The position numbers were made by a program, and so were the translations under genes. Under the pieces are notes generated by a model, which was given only the letters and a program-made list of their open reading frames with translations, searched no databases and was not told the DNA's origin. Below, piece after piece: positions 45,430 to 53,677 of a DNA stretch of 64,000 bases. How positions within the stretch are numbered: position 1 is the first letter of the stretch; every line of letters begins with the position of its first letter. The DNA comes from JAJZKE01 sp963762395 (GTDB lineage: Bacteria > Patescibacteriota > Saccharimonadia > Saccharimonadales > UBA4665), in NCBI GenBank assembly GCA_963762395.1, contig CAVXKL010000004.1, positions 266,831-330,830 of the forward strand. The letters are read 5' to 3'.

Positions 45430-46942
45430 CATTACCATTAGAACTTTGAACTAACCTGATGAGTTCGCTCTTCTCAGGGGTGTAAACTTTATTTTTATTA
45501 TTAACATAAAAACCAGCCGGGAAAACGGCGTCTTTACACTGGACTCTGTTTTCTGGGGGAATCTCTAAGAAACGCGCGCCCATATTATTAAGAAAGTCAA
45601 AAGCAAAACGCAAAAACTTATCCCAATCATCATTTGCTGTGGATTTTAAGCTATCTAACGTCTCTTCAAGTGTTGAAATCTCGGATTTCTTAGACTGAAT
45701 CAGATTCATAATGTCATCCTTTATGAATGCATTACCGGGATCTGTAGCGGCTTCAACCTTTTGAGCAACTTCATTGCCCAAGCTTATTATCCTGTGTTGT
45801 ATGCGAAGCATTTCCTGGGTCTTATTTTGCTCTTCACGCTTCCATACAATGCCAAGAGCCTTCAGAAAGTCATCACGGCCGGCTGCTGTAATAGGGTTAT
45901 CTCTGAACTCTTGCTTAATCATTGAATGCATATCTTCACGCGTTAGATAGCGGCCGCAAGCGCGACAACGATACTTCTCGTATATTGGTCCGCGTGGTTT
46001 ACCATTGCTATGATCAAAGCCTACGAAACGACCATTAGTCGTTTGTCGGCAGCTGTCACATGAGACCAAGTTTGACGCGGGGTACTTTGGGTTACCATTC
46101 TTACGTGGTCCAGATTGAGTTTTTGCCTTTCCATTAAAAATCCTCAATAACTCCAAGTGCTGATCAATCGTAATGAGAGGCTCATGTAAACCGTTCGTAT
46201 TACGAACTTGTACTTGCTTGTTAATCTCTACAATACCGGCGTAAAAAGGATCTGTGGCTATTTTCCTGAACTTATCCATTTTGTAATGGGCACGGCCTTC
46301 CATGAAATCGCTTCCGTTCAGCTCGATCAGCGCATTTGTAGGTGTTGTAACATGAGTTGCTATTCTTATCAACGCACTACGTAGGGCAGGGCCGCGAACG
46401 GCATGAACCTCTTGTATACCACGCTCATAGCCACGCTTATAGCCTGGTTTGGGCGAGAAAGGGTAGCGACCTTCTTTGAGTGCTTTTGTCTGGCCGGATA
46501 TGGACTTGTCTTGTCTCTCCTCGTTACTGCCCTCTGCTGACAGATATTTAGTGAACTTTAATAGTTTTGAAGCTAGGTTACCCTTATTGAGTTCTGGATC
46601 GGAGGCATACCATACTTCTACGCCTGACTGCCTGAATAAAACTTCAAAGAAAGCCGCTTCGTCTATGGAGCGCATGAACCTGTCTGGCTCATCAACTATT
46701 ATGTATTTAATACGTCTATCTCTTTTACATCGCTCAAGCATCTCGTTAAGGTCCTTACGGTTTACGTTCGTACCTCGCTTACTCGAAACGCTACCAGACC
46801 ACCATCCATCTTCAGGAATATCAACATCAAGCTTCTCGGCAGCAGTAAATACAGCGTCACGCTGTCGGTTTAAGCTGTTATTCTCTAACTGCTCTGTTGA
46901 TGACACTCTACATAAAGCAAGCGCCAAAGATCTTTTAGGCAT
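45407..46942 (-). CDS. large serine recombinase
   Basis: A 511-residue site-specific recombinase. The N-terminal resolvase domain has the catalytic serine in ALCRVSSTEQ (residues ~7-16) and the usual EPDRFMRSI; the recombinase domain follows (~165-280); then a zinc ribbon with CDSCRQ...CRACGRY (~290-330) and a coiled-coil stretch (~370-430). The frame opens further upstream, but ATG 46942, with GGGAG before it and one base after the stop of the small gene upstream, is the natural start. Its last codons lie antisense to the 3' part of tRNA-Gly. It probably moves the element lying to its right. Confidence 0.92.
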   Translation of the reverse strand: MPKRSLALALCRVSSTEQLENNSLNRQRDAVFTAAEKLDVDIPEDGWWSGSVSSKRGTNVNRKDLNEMLERCKRDRRIKYIIVDEPDRFMRSIDEAAFFEVLFRQSGVEVWYASDPELNKGNLASKLLKFTKYLSAEGSNEERQDKSISGQTKALKEGRYPFSPKPGYKRGYERGIQEVHAVRGPALRSALIRIATHVTTPTNALIELNGSDFMEGRAHYKMDKFRKIATDPFYAGIVEINKQVQVRNTNGLHEPLITIDQHLELLRIFNGKAKTQSGPRKNGNPKYPASNLVSCDSCRQTTNGRFVGFDHSNGKPRGPIYEKYRCRACGRYLTREDMHSMIKQEFRDNPITAAGRDDFLKALGIVWKREEQNKTQEMLRIQHRIISLGNEVAQKVEAATDPGNAFIKDDIMNLIQSKKSEISTLEETLDSLKSTANDDWDKFLRFAFDFLNNMGARFLEIPPENRVQCKDAVFPAGFYVNNKNKVYTPEKSELIRLVQSSNGNVVRVTGL

Positions 46943-46943
46943 A

Positions 46944-47150
46944 CTAACCCTTACTCCCACCTGTTTGATTCGCGTTGGTTTGTTCCGGCGATATTGTAAC
47001 ATCATTCTTTTGCTTTTTGTAAAGGTCGTAAGCGATTTCGGCAAGCTTAAGGGCGTCTTCCATTCGTCTCGCTTTTGGAGGAATGGGCTTATTGCCCGAC
47101 GTCTGCGCGTCGGCGCTAAATAGCGGCGGCTTATTAACCAATCTCACCAA
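46944..47150 (-). CDS. small protein upstream of the recombinase, 68 aa
   Basis: A short frame ending one base before the recombinase start, with AAAGGA 12 bases before its ATG. It has a central helical stretch RRMEDALKLAEIAYDLYKKQ. The tight spacing supports a real two-gene operon. It may assist or control recombination (directionality factors are this size), but no DNA-binding motif is evident and this is only inference. Confidence 0.6.
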   Translation of the reverse strand: MVRLVNKPPLFSADAQTSGNKPIPPKARRMEDALKLAEIAYDLYKKQKNDVTISPEQTNANQTGGSKG

Positions 47151-47371
47151 CTGTTCCTTTACTAGCTACTTACAGCAGGTATCTCTACATGCTGATAGCC
47201 TTCTTAGGCTACTGTCGGTTTACGATTGGCTTCTCCTTCGCTTTAGTTAGTACAAACATAAACCCTCTCGAAATATTTATCAAGACGTCAATATTACGGA
47301 TGTTAGTTTAGCGGGACAAACGTACTCCAAAGATGTAAATATTACTATCAAGGTGTTAAAATGATGTCCAT

Positions 47372-47388
47372 GTGACGTTCAACGTCAC
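47372..47388. promoter_or_regulatory. 17-bp perfect palindrome
   Basis: GTGACGTT and AACGTCAC flank one base. It stands in the 410-bp gap beyond the recombinase operon, in front of further palindromes (CCGGCATGCCGG at 47398-47409). It could be an operator or part of the recombinase attachment site. Confidence 0.45.
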
Positions 47389-47423
47389 CGGCCTAAACCG
47401 GCATGCCGGCATGGTCACCAAAT

Positions 47424-47520
47424 CCAACGCGAATAGTAAGTCCGTCGTCAGGACTGATTCGCGTTGGTCGTGGTCCGAAAGGATTGCGGGGCTAACACCC
47501 ACTGGCGGCGGGCTTTTTAG
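47424..47520 (+). ncRNA. structured region, possible ncRNA or structured leader
   Basis: A strong hairpin has a 10-bp outer stem CCAACGCGAA (47424-47433)/TTCGCGTTGG (47458-47467) and inner AGTCC/GGACT, followed by a GC-rich segment ending GGCGGCGGGCTTTTTAG (47505-47520). GC content is well above the surroundings. It lies 40-140 bases before a small membrane protein gene. It matches no RNA family I recognise (not tmRNA, SRP, RNase P or 6S). Confidence 0.4.
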
Positions 47521-47561
47521 TTGGCCGCAAACCTAAGTTTATTACGAAAGGAGATATGGCC

Positions 47562-47804
47562 ATGAAAGGCACGATTAAGAAAGAAACAGTTATAACAGCA
47601 GCTATATTTATAGCTGTAGCAGTGTTCGCGGGATATGTAATAGAAATGAACCATTTTGAGGATCGAATATCAAAACTCAACGATCAGCTATATAACTCGT
47701 CTGCAGCCTGTCTGGAAGACTTAAATAATCTATTACAAACACAGCCTAACTTTTACACCTCGGACCAGCAACAGAAAAAGTACTGTGAAGGGCAGTCTCA
47801 GTAA
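47562..47804 (+). CDS. small membrane-anchored protein, 80 aa
   Basis: One N-terminal membrane segment (ETVITAAIFIAVAVFAGYVI, residues ~7-26) and an extracytoplasmic tail with two cysteines (SSAACLEDL, KKYCEGQ) that could form a disulfide. AAAGGAG at 47547-47553 favours ATG 47562 over ATG 47556. Not recognised; accessory-region gene. Confidence 0.6.
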   Translation: MKGTIKKETVITAAIFIAVAVFAGYVIEMNHFEDRISKLNDQLYNSSAACLEDLNNLLQTQPNFYTSDQQQKKYCEGQSQ

Positions 47805-47902
47805 TAAATAATAGTTATTTATAGCTGTCAAAAAGTATTACTTTGTCTGCCATAAATATGCAGGTAGATAGTATCTATCCTAAAATAACCGAACAAGGTT
47901 TT

Positions 47903-48349
47903 TTAGCCAGTTTGGTACGCTCGTCTAATATCTAAGCGATCCAGCTCACTTGAAGCCGGTTGACCGTTCTGATTATTATTTATCCTTTGTTGTTGTGGGG
48001 TATTGATTGGCTTGAGTGATAAGCCTCCATATATGGGCATGGGTAAGCGTTCATTGCCAGAAGTAATATCGACCTTAGTGCCATAGCCATATTTGCTTAG
48101 CAAGTCAAAAGCTCTCAAGTTTCCCTTTGAAGCCTTGATTATTAAAGTTCTGACAATAGCTTCAACCGGCGCACCTGTAATAATCGTGCCGTCCTTTAGC
48201 TTCTGTTCAAAGTTCTCGTCCGTTAGCATTTCCCTAATGTAGGTAGACAGGTGCTTAGTACCTTTAGGCTTACCGGCAGGATTACCAGACTGGCCGGGTT
48301 GCCACTGGGTATCAGCTAGGTGATCTGTTTTGGGTGTTGGATTTGCCAT
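47903..48349 (-). CDS. DUF5681-type phage/element protein
   Basis: A 148-residue protein opening with QWQPGQSGNPAGKPKGTK (residues ~15-32), the hallmark of DUF5681 proteins, which lie near terminase genes in phages and in integrated elements. The middle is helical (APVEAIVRTLIIKASKGNLRAFDLL) and the tail is Gln/Asn-rich. Molecular role unknown. Its presence beside a serine recombinase supports a phage-derived or mobile origin for this region; no terminase or capsid gene is seen. Confidence 0.75.
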   Translation of the reverse strand: MANPTPKTDHLADTQWQPGQSGNPAGKPKGTKHLSTYIREMLTDENFEQKLKDGTIITGAPVEAIVRTLIIKASKGNLRAFDLLSKYGYGTKVDITSGNERLPMPIYGGLSLKPINTPQQQRINNNQNGQPASSELDRLDIRRAYQTG

Positions 48350-48420
48350 TTAATGCCTGCTTTATGCCTGTATTCTATTCCGACATCTAGTACTTTAGCA
48401 ATGTAAAATCAAACCTCAGC

Positions 48421-48450
48421 CTTATGTACTAGTAAAGAAAACAACATAAG
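48421..48450. promoter_or_regulatory. inverted repeat upstream of the SDH proteinase gene
   Basis: CTTATGT (48421-48427) and ACATAAG (48444-48450), arms of 7 bases. TAAAAT (48454-48459), a likely -10 box, follows directly, 11 bases before ATG 48471. Position suits an operator in the divergent intergenic gap. Confidence 0.4.
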
Positions 48451-48470
48451 TGATAAAATAGTTCCATAAG

Positions 48471-49460
48471 ATGGCGAAACTAAGTGAATCCGTAAAAGAA
48501 GCTCGCTCAAAGGCTGAGAGTGTATGCAAGGCGTTAAAGGCTGATGCATATATTGCTTATGTAACATCCTCAAGGGAGCCAGCCACAGGTTTTGGCGGAG
48601 CTGTTAATCGCGATATATTGCCACAACTTGCAAGGCAGCTTAAAGACATGGGTAAAAAGAATAAACTACTGCTACTAATACACACTAATGGTGGTGACCT
48701 ATTCGCTCCATGGCCAATAGTTTCGTTATTAAGGGAGTATTGTAGCGAGCTGGAGGTTGTTGTAATAGACCGTGCGCTTAGTGCAGGCACATTGATATCG
48801 CTTGCTGCAGACAAAATAGTAATGAACCCTAACTCGTTTTTAAGCCCAATAGATCCACAGGCACAACTAGTCATGAACGGCCAAGTCCAGAATGTAGAAG
48901 TAGAAGACGTTACTGGTTACATTGAGTTTATAAAGAACCGTGTGGGCTTGAGCGGTGGCGCGGGACTGGAAAAGGCTGTTGAAGCACTTACTAATCAAAT
49001 ACCTGCAACCGCAATAGGCTCATTAAATCGTACCTACGCTTTGATTCGCTCATTGGCTTCCAAAATGCTAAATACACGTAAGGAAAAGCTAGACACTGCA
49101 ACAGAAAAGCAGGTTATAGAAAACCTAACCGAGAAGTTATTTTCGCATAATCATTTAATATCAAGGAATGAAGCTAAAACACAAGTAGGTTTAGCTGATA
49201 CAATAGTATTTGCGGATGGCGACATATCCGATAAAATATACGCACTATCCGACGAACTAAATAAAGTTTTAAAAATGGATAAGTTCTTCGACCCCTCATC
49301 AGCTGAAAAGAAACCCGGCAGTCCTTACGAGGAAGAAATCAAAAAAGTTTTGCTTTTTACCGAGACGAATGTCTCAGCATTTAATTCAAAAGTCAGTATT
49401 GAAACATCAGAAGGCAAAGGTGTTATAAAGGTTACCGATACTGGCTGGGAAAAGGGGTAA
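48471..49460 (+). CDS. SDH-type serine proteinase (ClpP/crotonase fold)
   Basis: A 329-residue protein of the serine dehydrogenase proteinase family. LLLLIHTNGGDLFAPWPIVSLL (residues ~64-85) holds the oxyanion glycines; the nucleophile serine lies in DRALSAGTLISLAADKIV (~100-117); NSFLSPIDPQAQL (~120-132) is the next family block. Such proteins resemble SppA without a membrane segment and are common in accessory islands. It is followed within 2 and 8 bases by two small genes, forming a three-gene operon. Confidence 0.85.
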   Translation: MAKLSESVKEARSKAESVCKALKADAYIAYVTSSREPATGFGGAVNRDILPQLARQLKDMGKKNKLLLLIHTNGGDLFAPWPIVSLLREYCSELEVVVIDRALSAGTLISLAADKIVMNPNSFLSPIDPQAQLVMNGQVQNVEVEDVTGYIEFIKNRVGLSGGAGLEKAVEALTNQIPATAIGSLNRTYALIRSLASKMLNTRKEKLDTATEKQVIENLTEKLFSHNHLISRNEAKTQVGLADTIVFADGDISDKIYALSDELNKVLKMDKFFDPSSAEKKPGSPYEEEIKKVLLFTETNVSAFNSKVSIETSEGKGVIKVTDTGWEKG

Positions 49461-49462
49461 GT

Positions 49463-49738
49463 ATGCAGTTTTATTCATCAAATAGTTATACAACTCTAGG
49501 GCTACCTCAAGATCAACAGGGTTATCGTGTAGAGCCAATACAAGAAATGATTACTACATCTGGCACTCCAATGCCGATACTTGGTCCTGTAGTAAATGTT
49601 GCTAATAACTCATTCCAAGTAACACAACAAAATGTAAAACAGTTTTCTGGTTACGATTTCTCTTCTCTAAACGATGAAGATGAAGCACTTGATGCAGACG
49701 TAAACAGCGCATTGTATGGCAAGATACTGAATAAGTAG
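49463..49738 (+). CDS. small protein in the SDH proteinase operon, 91 aa
   Basis: Not recognised. A polar Gln/Asn/Ser-rich protein with no membrane segment. It starts 2 bases after the proteinase stop, with AAAGGGG upstream, so it is co-translated; it could be a substrate, inhibitor or partner of the proteinase. Inference from position only. Confidence 0.6.
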   Translation: MQFYSSNSYTTLGLPQDQQGYRVEPIQEMITTSGTPMPILGPVVNVANNSFQVTQQNVKQFSGYDFSSLNDEDEALDADVNSALYGKILNK

Positions 49739-49746
49739 GACTAGTT

Positions 49747-50214
49747 GTGTTCTATGAGCCGTGCAAAACTGAATGGTATCAAGGAGATATCGTTTCATCT
49801 TTTCCGGCTATAGTCACTGACTTAACGGATAATAACAGAAGTAGATCACTTAAGTTATTTGATAAGCCTGCCTTAGCAATAAGTCAGACTTGCGACCTAC
49901 AAAGGCGACCATTTGTACAAGTCAGCCCAATCCACAGCTTTAGTTACTTGAAGGACGAGCTTATTAAAAGCGGGAAGTCCGAGACTAGTGCAGACAGCTT
50001 CATAGATAGCGTGCGTAATAAACAGGTCAACTATTATTTTTACCTAGAGGCAGACTCAGCGAGAGGTATTGATGAGGGGTATGCTGATTTAAACTTTGTT
50101 TGCACAGTATCACGATCACAGCTAATCCAGCTACCCCGTATAGCAACACTTAATGATTACAATAGACAGGTCTTGGCATATTTCGTCGGTAACTTGTTCT
50201 TAAGGCCACATTAA
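49747..50214 (+). CDS. hypothetical protein of the SDH proteinase operon, 155 aa
   Basis: A soluble protein with WYQGDIVSSFPAIV near the start and a conserved-looking ALAISQTCDLQRRPFVQVSP (residues ~43-62). I recall proteins with an S-Q-x-C-D-(I/L) segment near accessory-island genes, but cannot name the family. The start is GTG 49747, 8 bases after the previous stop. Convergent with the caspase-like gene. Confidence 0.65.
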   Translation: MFYEPCKTEWYQGDIVSSFPAIVTDLTDNNRSRSLKLFDKPALAISQTCDLQRRPFVQVSPIHSFSYLKDELIKSGKSETSADSFIDSVRNKQVNYYFYLEADSARGIDEGYADLNFVCTVSRSQLIQLPRIATLNDYNRQVLAYFVGNLFLRPH

Positions 50215-50241
50215 GTTAGCCAGTTAGAAAACTCATGATCC

Positions 50242-52011
50242 TTAACTAGGGTTTAGACCCATAGCATCGCGTTCTGCTTGAGTCAGTAACTGCACCGGCT
50301 GGACTGATTCCCAAAAATAGGTACCACCAAAACCGCGGTCGTAGATCACCTTTAAAAACTCATACATATTTTTCCTTAGTTCGTCAGGCTTAACCCCGAT
50401 TAAACTCGCTACCTGTTTTATAGTATCTTCGTCAAACTTGAGGCGATCAATCAATGGACGCACTCTGCCGGGATAATAACGTCCAAAATCCGGCCATGAT
50501 CTTACGTTTTCTGCTTCAGCCTGCATACATATTAAAAAGTTAATCTGTTGTAGAAAGTCTACAACTTTGCCACGCACACCAGGCAGTAGTTCGCTTAACC
50601 ACTCGTAGCTTTTGATAACTTCAGTAACATGCTCCATTACCTTTGGAGCATAACCTCCTAAAGCAGACAAATATTGCATGGAGTTATGTTGATATAGCGG
50701 AGCAGGGTCTTTGTAGCTGTTGAAGTCCATAACTGGCGTCTTCATTAACGTATTAAATGGATCTAGGTCGCTTACTGCCAAGCAGGATATGCCAATAATA
50801 TAGATCGCTATCAGAATAACTATCTCTGGAACGTCGATTAGCGCGACTAAACCAGCACGTCCTTGCTCTAACTCGAATATTGACGCCAATATTTCTGCGT
50901 ATTCTTTGGTTTGTTGCTGGTTGCCGTATGTAGCTACTATCGCTCCTAGAGCAATAAGTTGAAACGATTTGCCTTCAATCTTGGCTACTGCATCAGGTAT
51001 TTTGTCTGCATCGTGGCTTTCCTGAAAGATTTCATTCCACTCCTCACTAAATAGCTGACGAATGTTTGCGCAGAAGTTAGAAAAAGTAGATCGACCGGCT
51101 TTGTCTTTCTGTGTCTGCATGACCATTTTTATCATATCGTTAATAGACTTTGCCTGATCTTTGTCGCTAAGGGTTAACTCCGGGGCCGTAAATGATTGCC
51201 CTTCTAGTTCTTGAAATCTTGGCGTATCGAGGACTTGAGGTGTTATCTTAAGTGGTATGTTAAAGACTGGCAAAGATACGGAGCCTTCTAGTCGGCCTAG
51301 TATTGTTGGGGTCTGGGCATGGCCATGCTTCTTTGCTTCTTCAATAACCGACTTAGTAACCGGGTCAAAGATATTGGCTATAGGGTATTTATCGCCGCTG
51401 CGTTTCTTTTGAAGTTCACTTAGTAAGGCATACGTAAACAGACCATGCTCTAGGGCATCTAGCTCGATAGCCTCCTCATCATCTTTTGAGGCAGTAAATA
51501 TGACATTGCCAACTCCTGGTAGCACCTCGGCAAGCTTAGGCAGAGCCTTTAGATCTTTGTACTTTGGGCTCGCAAGGTATTTAGTACCCTTGCTTAGTGC
51601 GCCACTGAAACAGCTATCGACAAAAACAAACTGAGCTTTACATGGGATTTTAGAAAGCGCGGCCAGAAGATATTCGACAGAAACACATGAATGTGCGATA
51701 TCGCTAGTGGCGTCGAAGGTAACTAGATAATGAGCAAGTTTGCCGTTGTTCTTGGCTACCGTTCCATGTCCAGAGAAAAAGAAGAATAAAGCGTCATCCT
51801 CACTAGCCTCTAGTAGCTCTGGTAGGGCAAGAGCCGTTTGTATTGCACTTAGCGTTGCTTCCGAGTCAGTGAGTAACTTCTTTGTCCCAATATTCGGGAT
51901 ATTTTGGATGATCAGCTCATGAAAATCCACAGCGTCTTTACTTGCGTAGTCGAGGTCTGGTCCAACTACTTGATGCTTGGATACGCCTATGCTGATTATG
52001 TGGTACTTCAT
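50242..52011 (-). CDS. caspase-like (C14) protease with a C-terminal helical domain
   Basis: About 589 residues. The N-terminal caspase-like domain opens with YHIISIGVSKH and holds the catalytic histidine in FFFFSGHGTV (~93) and cysteine in QFVFVDSCFSG (~145), then FTASKDDEEAIE and HGLFTYALL. The C-terminal ~330 residues are helical with a hydrophobic stretch (PEIVILIAIYIIGISCLAV) that may enter the membrane. The frame begins at 52059, but ATG 52011 with AGGAG upstream avoids overlap and starts at the fold. It is co-transcribed with the 221-residue gene. A death-effector role is inferred. Confidence 0.85.
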   Translation of the reverse strand: MKYHIISIGVSKHQVVGPDLDYASKDAVDFHELIIQNIPNIGTKKLLTDSEATLSAIQTALALPELLEASEDDALFFFFSGHGTVAKNNGKLAHYLVTFDATSDIAHSCVSVEYLLAALSKIPCKAQFVFVDSCFSGALSKGTKYLASPKYKDLKALPKLAEVLPGVGNVIFTASKDDEEAIELDALEHGLFTYALLSELQKKRSGDKYPIANIFDPVTKSVIEEAKKHGHAQTPTILGRLEGSVSLPVFNIPLKITPQVLDTPRFQELEGQSFTAPELTLSDKDQAKSINDMIKMVMQTQKDKAGRSTFSNFCANIRQLFSEEWNEIFQESHDADKIPDAVAKIEGKSFQLIALGAIVATYGNQQQTKEYAEILASIFELEQGRAGLVALIDVPEIVILIAIYIIGISCLAVSDLDPFNTLMKTPVMDFNSYKDPAPLYQHNSMQYLSALGGYAPKVMEHVTEVIKSYEWLSELLPGVRGKVVDFLQQINFLICMQAEAENVRSWPDFGRYYPGRVRPLIDRLKFDEDTIKQVASLIGVKPDELRKNMYEFLKVIYDRGFGGTYFWESVQPVQLLTQAERDAMGLNPS

Positions 52012-52027
52012 GGCTTTGTTAATACTC

Positions 52028-52693
52028 CTAACCTTTCTCCGTTTTATAAAACTGATCACTAAGTCTTTTTTTGGCCTGTAGTTCCATACGCATCTTAGTA
52101 AACTCAGGTTGTGCCTTCCTAGAGTACTGCTGGCCGGCGCTGGGACCGTACATGGATGTTACGTTCTTAGTATGTCTAGCATAGTCATCGCTAATCTGCT
52201 TCATGCGTTGAGCAAACTGCTCGTCAGTTATCTGTTCTACGCTTGCAGCGGTTAAGTTACCAATCTGCTGTTTAATGTTTGCAATGTCACGCTGTAAATC
52301 TGGAAGTAGCTCAGTCAAGACAATCTTTGCATGGTGCGATTCGCCATATTCAGGTAGTGCCTCCTCCTGGGCCCCACGGTAATAGCAAGTGAGTCCTACG
52401 CCTTCCTCAAATAAAAATAAATCTTCTGCAAAGCTACCATCACTTTTGGCATATCTATAACCAATAGTCATAGCAGGATTCTTGGTGGAGGTCGGGAAGG
52501 AGAGATTTACCTGAACTTTGACATCCTTCAATCTTTCCACGGATATCCCATAACTAGCCAGTATTTCAGTAATAGCCGGGCTCCAGGGCTTTAGGTCACC
52601 GGCTTGAGCGGCATCTGTTATTGGTTTGAGAAGCGCATATGCTCCGGCACTATCAGGAATAGCTTTAATGTATTGTGACTTCACCTTGCTCAT
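52028..52693 (-). CDS. hypothetical protein upstream of the caspase-like gene, 221 aa
   Basis: Not recognised. An N-terminal half with beta character (VKVQVNLSFPTSTKNPAMTI) and a helical, charged C-terminal half (residues ~130-221). It precedes the caspase-like gene by 16 bases on the same strand, so it may sense or regulate it. The start ATG 52693 has TATAAT 6 bases upstream, a leaderless arrangement shared with the divergent gene. Confidence 0.7.
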   Translation of the reverse strand: MSKVKSQYIKAIPDSAGAYALLKPITDAAQAGDLKPWSPAITEILASYGISVERLKDVKVQVNLSFPTSTKNPAMTIGYRYAKSDGSFAEDLFLFEEGVGLTCYYRGAQEEALPEYGESHHAKIVLTELLPDLQRDIANIKQQIGNLTAASVEQITDEQFAQRMKQISDDYARHTKNVTSMYGPSAGQQYSRKAQPEFTKMRMELQAKKRLSDQFYKTEKG

Positions 52694-52699
52694 AACCCC

Positions 52700-52705
52700 A
52701 TTATA
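52700..52705 (-). promoter_or_regulatory. -10 box, leaderless promoter of the caspase operon
   Basis: Minus-strand TATAAT, 6 bases before ATG 52693. Confidence 0.6.
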
Positions 52706-52716
52706 TGCCTGTTATC

Positions 52717-52733
52717 ATCCGTTACGAACGGAT
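52717..52733. promoter_or_regulatory. 17-bp operator-like palindrome between divergent genes
   Basis: ATCCGTT, ACG, AACGGAT: perfect 7-base arms. It touches the -10 box of the plus-strand gene and covers the expected -35 region of the minus-strand promoter, so one protein bound here could block both. Confidence 0.65.
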
Positions 52734-52738
52734 ATACT
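52733..52738 (+). promoter_or_regulatory. -10 box, leaderless promoter of the divergent gene
   Basis: TATACT, 8 bases before ATG 52747, overlapping the last base of the palindrome. Confidence 0.55.
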
Positions 52739-52746
52739 GATAGGAT

Positions 52747-53469
52747 ATGGGTAAAAAGCTCGGCATGAGTGCGCAGTTAAATGGTTATTTGGGCCAGGAC
52801 GTTACATATGAACAGGAGCAAGACGGCATACTACTCAAAGTTCACGATGGGGTAATGGAGCTGCACTATGACTCAATAGAAGATGAGGCTAAAGCTAGAA
52901 ACCTGGCAACGGCTTACGTTAATGCCTATATTTTGCGCAGCGGGCATAAAGTAGCCGCGGACTTTAATCATAAATGGCAAAAATCCAAAACAGGGCAAAC
53001 CCATCACGCGCTAAACTTGGAAGCAACAGTGACCGTCTCGGAGAGGCTGCAAGTTCAAGTAACACATCAGAGAACCATCCAGGGCAAAGCTCGTATAGTT
53101 ACACAAAAAGCCTATGATAGTGCTAGTTTTGTCAATGATGAGGAGATGGCCGCTAAGGCAGTTGTTGACGAGACGTTGTGTTCCGCTCTAAGTTATTACG
53201 CTAACCAGGTCATAGATGCTGACCAGCCTATGGCCGGTATTTATAACGCCATTGAGGTAGTAACTAATCACTTGGGTGGCGGAAGTGAAGGACGTAAGAA
53301 ACTAGCTGCCTTAGCTGGTAAGTCTAAAACTTATGTTGGTGACCTTATGCAATCGACTCAACACGCACGGCATCCCAAGACCAACGCAAATGTTAACCTT
53401 CCTCTTGAGGAGTGTAAGGCGAGAGCGAAGCTGTTGATTGACGCCTATGCTCAGTCTATAAAAGTGTAA
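52747..53469 (+). CDS. hypothetical protein divergent from the caspase operon, 240 aa
   Basis: Not recognised. The N-terminal half is probably beta-rich (residues ~15-130, including QLNGYLGQDVTYEQEQDGIL), and the C-terminal half is helical. NAIEVVTNHLGGGSEGRKKL (~175-194) and GDLMQSTQHARHPK (~205) recall the C-terminal HEPN-like modules seen in some defence-linked proteins, but the similarity is from memory and weak. It shares a promoter region and palindrome with the caspase operon, which suggests joint control. Confidence 0.7.
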   Translation: MGKKLGMSAQLNGYLGQDVTYEQEQDGILLKVHDGVMELHYDSIEDEAKARNLATAYVNAYILRSGHKVAADFNHKWQKSKTGQTHHALNLEATVTVSERLQVQVTHQRTIQGKARIVTQKAYDSASFVNDEEMAAKAVVDETLCSALSYYANQVIDADQPMAGIYNAIEVVTNHLGGGSEGRKKLAALAGKSKTYVGDLMQSTQHARHPKTNANVNLPLEECKARAKLLIDAYAQSIKV

Positions 53470-53625
53470 CTCCCAGCTCTCATTTACCCAGTAGGTATTC
53501 TTGATAGGGCACCGCAAGCAGTTTTCGCCAACGGGCTATTTCATCTCTAATAAGGTGTAAACTTTTTCCCAACTACTGCACCAAGCATAAGCACTTTGAC
53601 TTCAGTATATTTAGGTCTGTTTTAT
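53470..53625 (+). repeat. array repeat, copy 7
   Basis: Begins at the preceding stop with CTCCCAGCTCTCATTTACCC. It contains GGGCTATTTCATCTCTAATA, AGGTGTAAACTTTTTCCC and AAGCATAAGCACTTTGAC, and ends in AGGTCTGTTTTA. The second half matches copies 1-3, 50 kb away, in the same orientation. A GACTT/AGGTC stem precedes the T-run. Confidence 0.8.
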
Positions 53626-53677
53626 TTCTTTTATAGGTATTTCCGATTCTTCTTATTGTTGGTGTTATTATTGAAGG

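Noticed and set aside
46476..47123. Plus-strand frame of 215 codons opposite the recombinase
   Set aside because: It is a shadow of the recombinase and small upstream gene; no family pattern and no ribosome binding site.
47340..47520. tmRNA, SRP RNA, RNase P RNA or a tRNA in the structured gap
   Set aside because: None of the conserved elements of these RNAs (tRNA-like acceptor with CCA, GGAA/GNRA core motifs, resume codon region) could be found.
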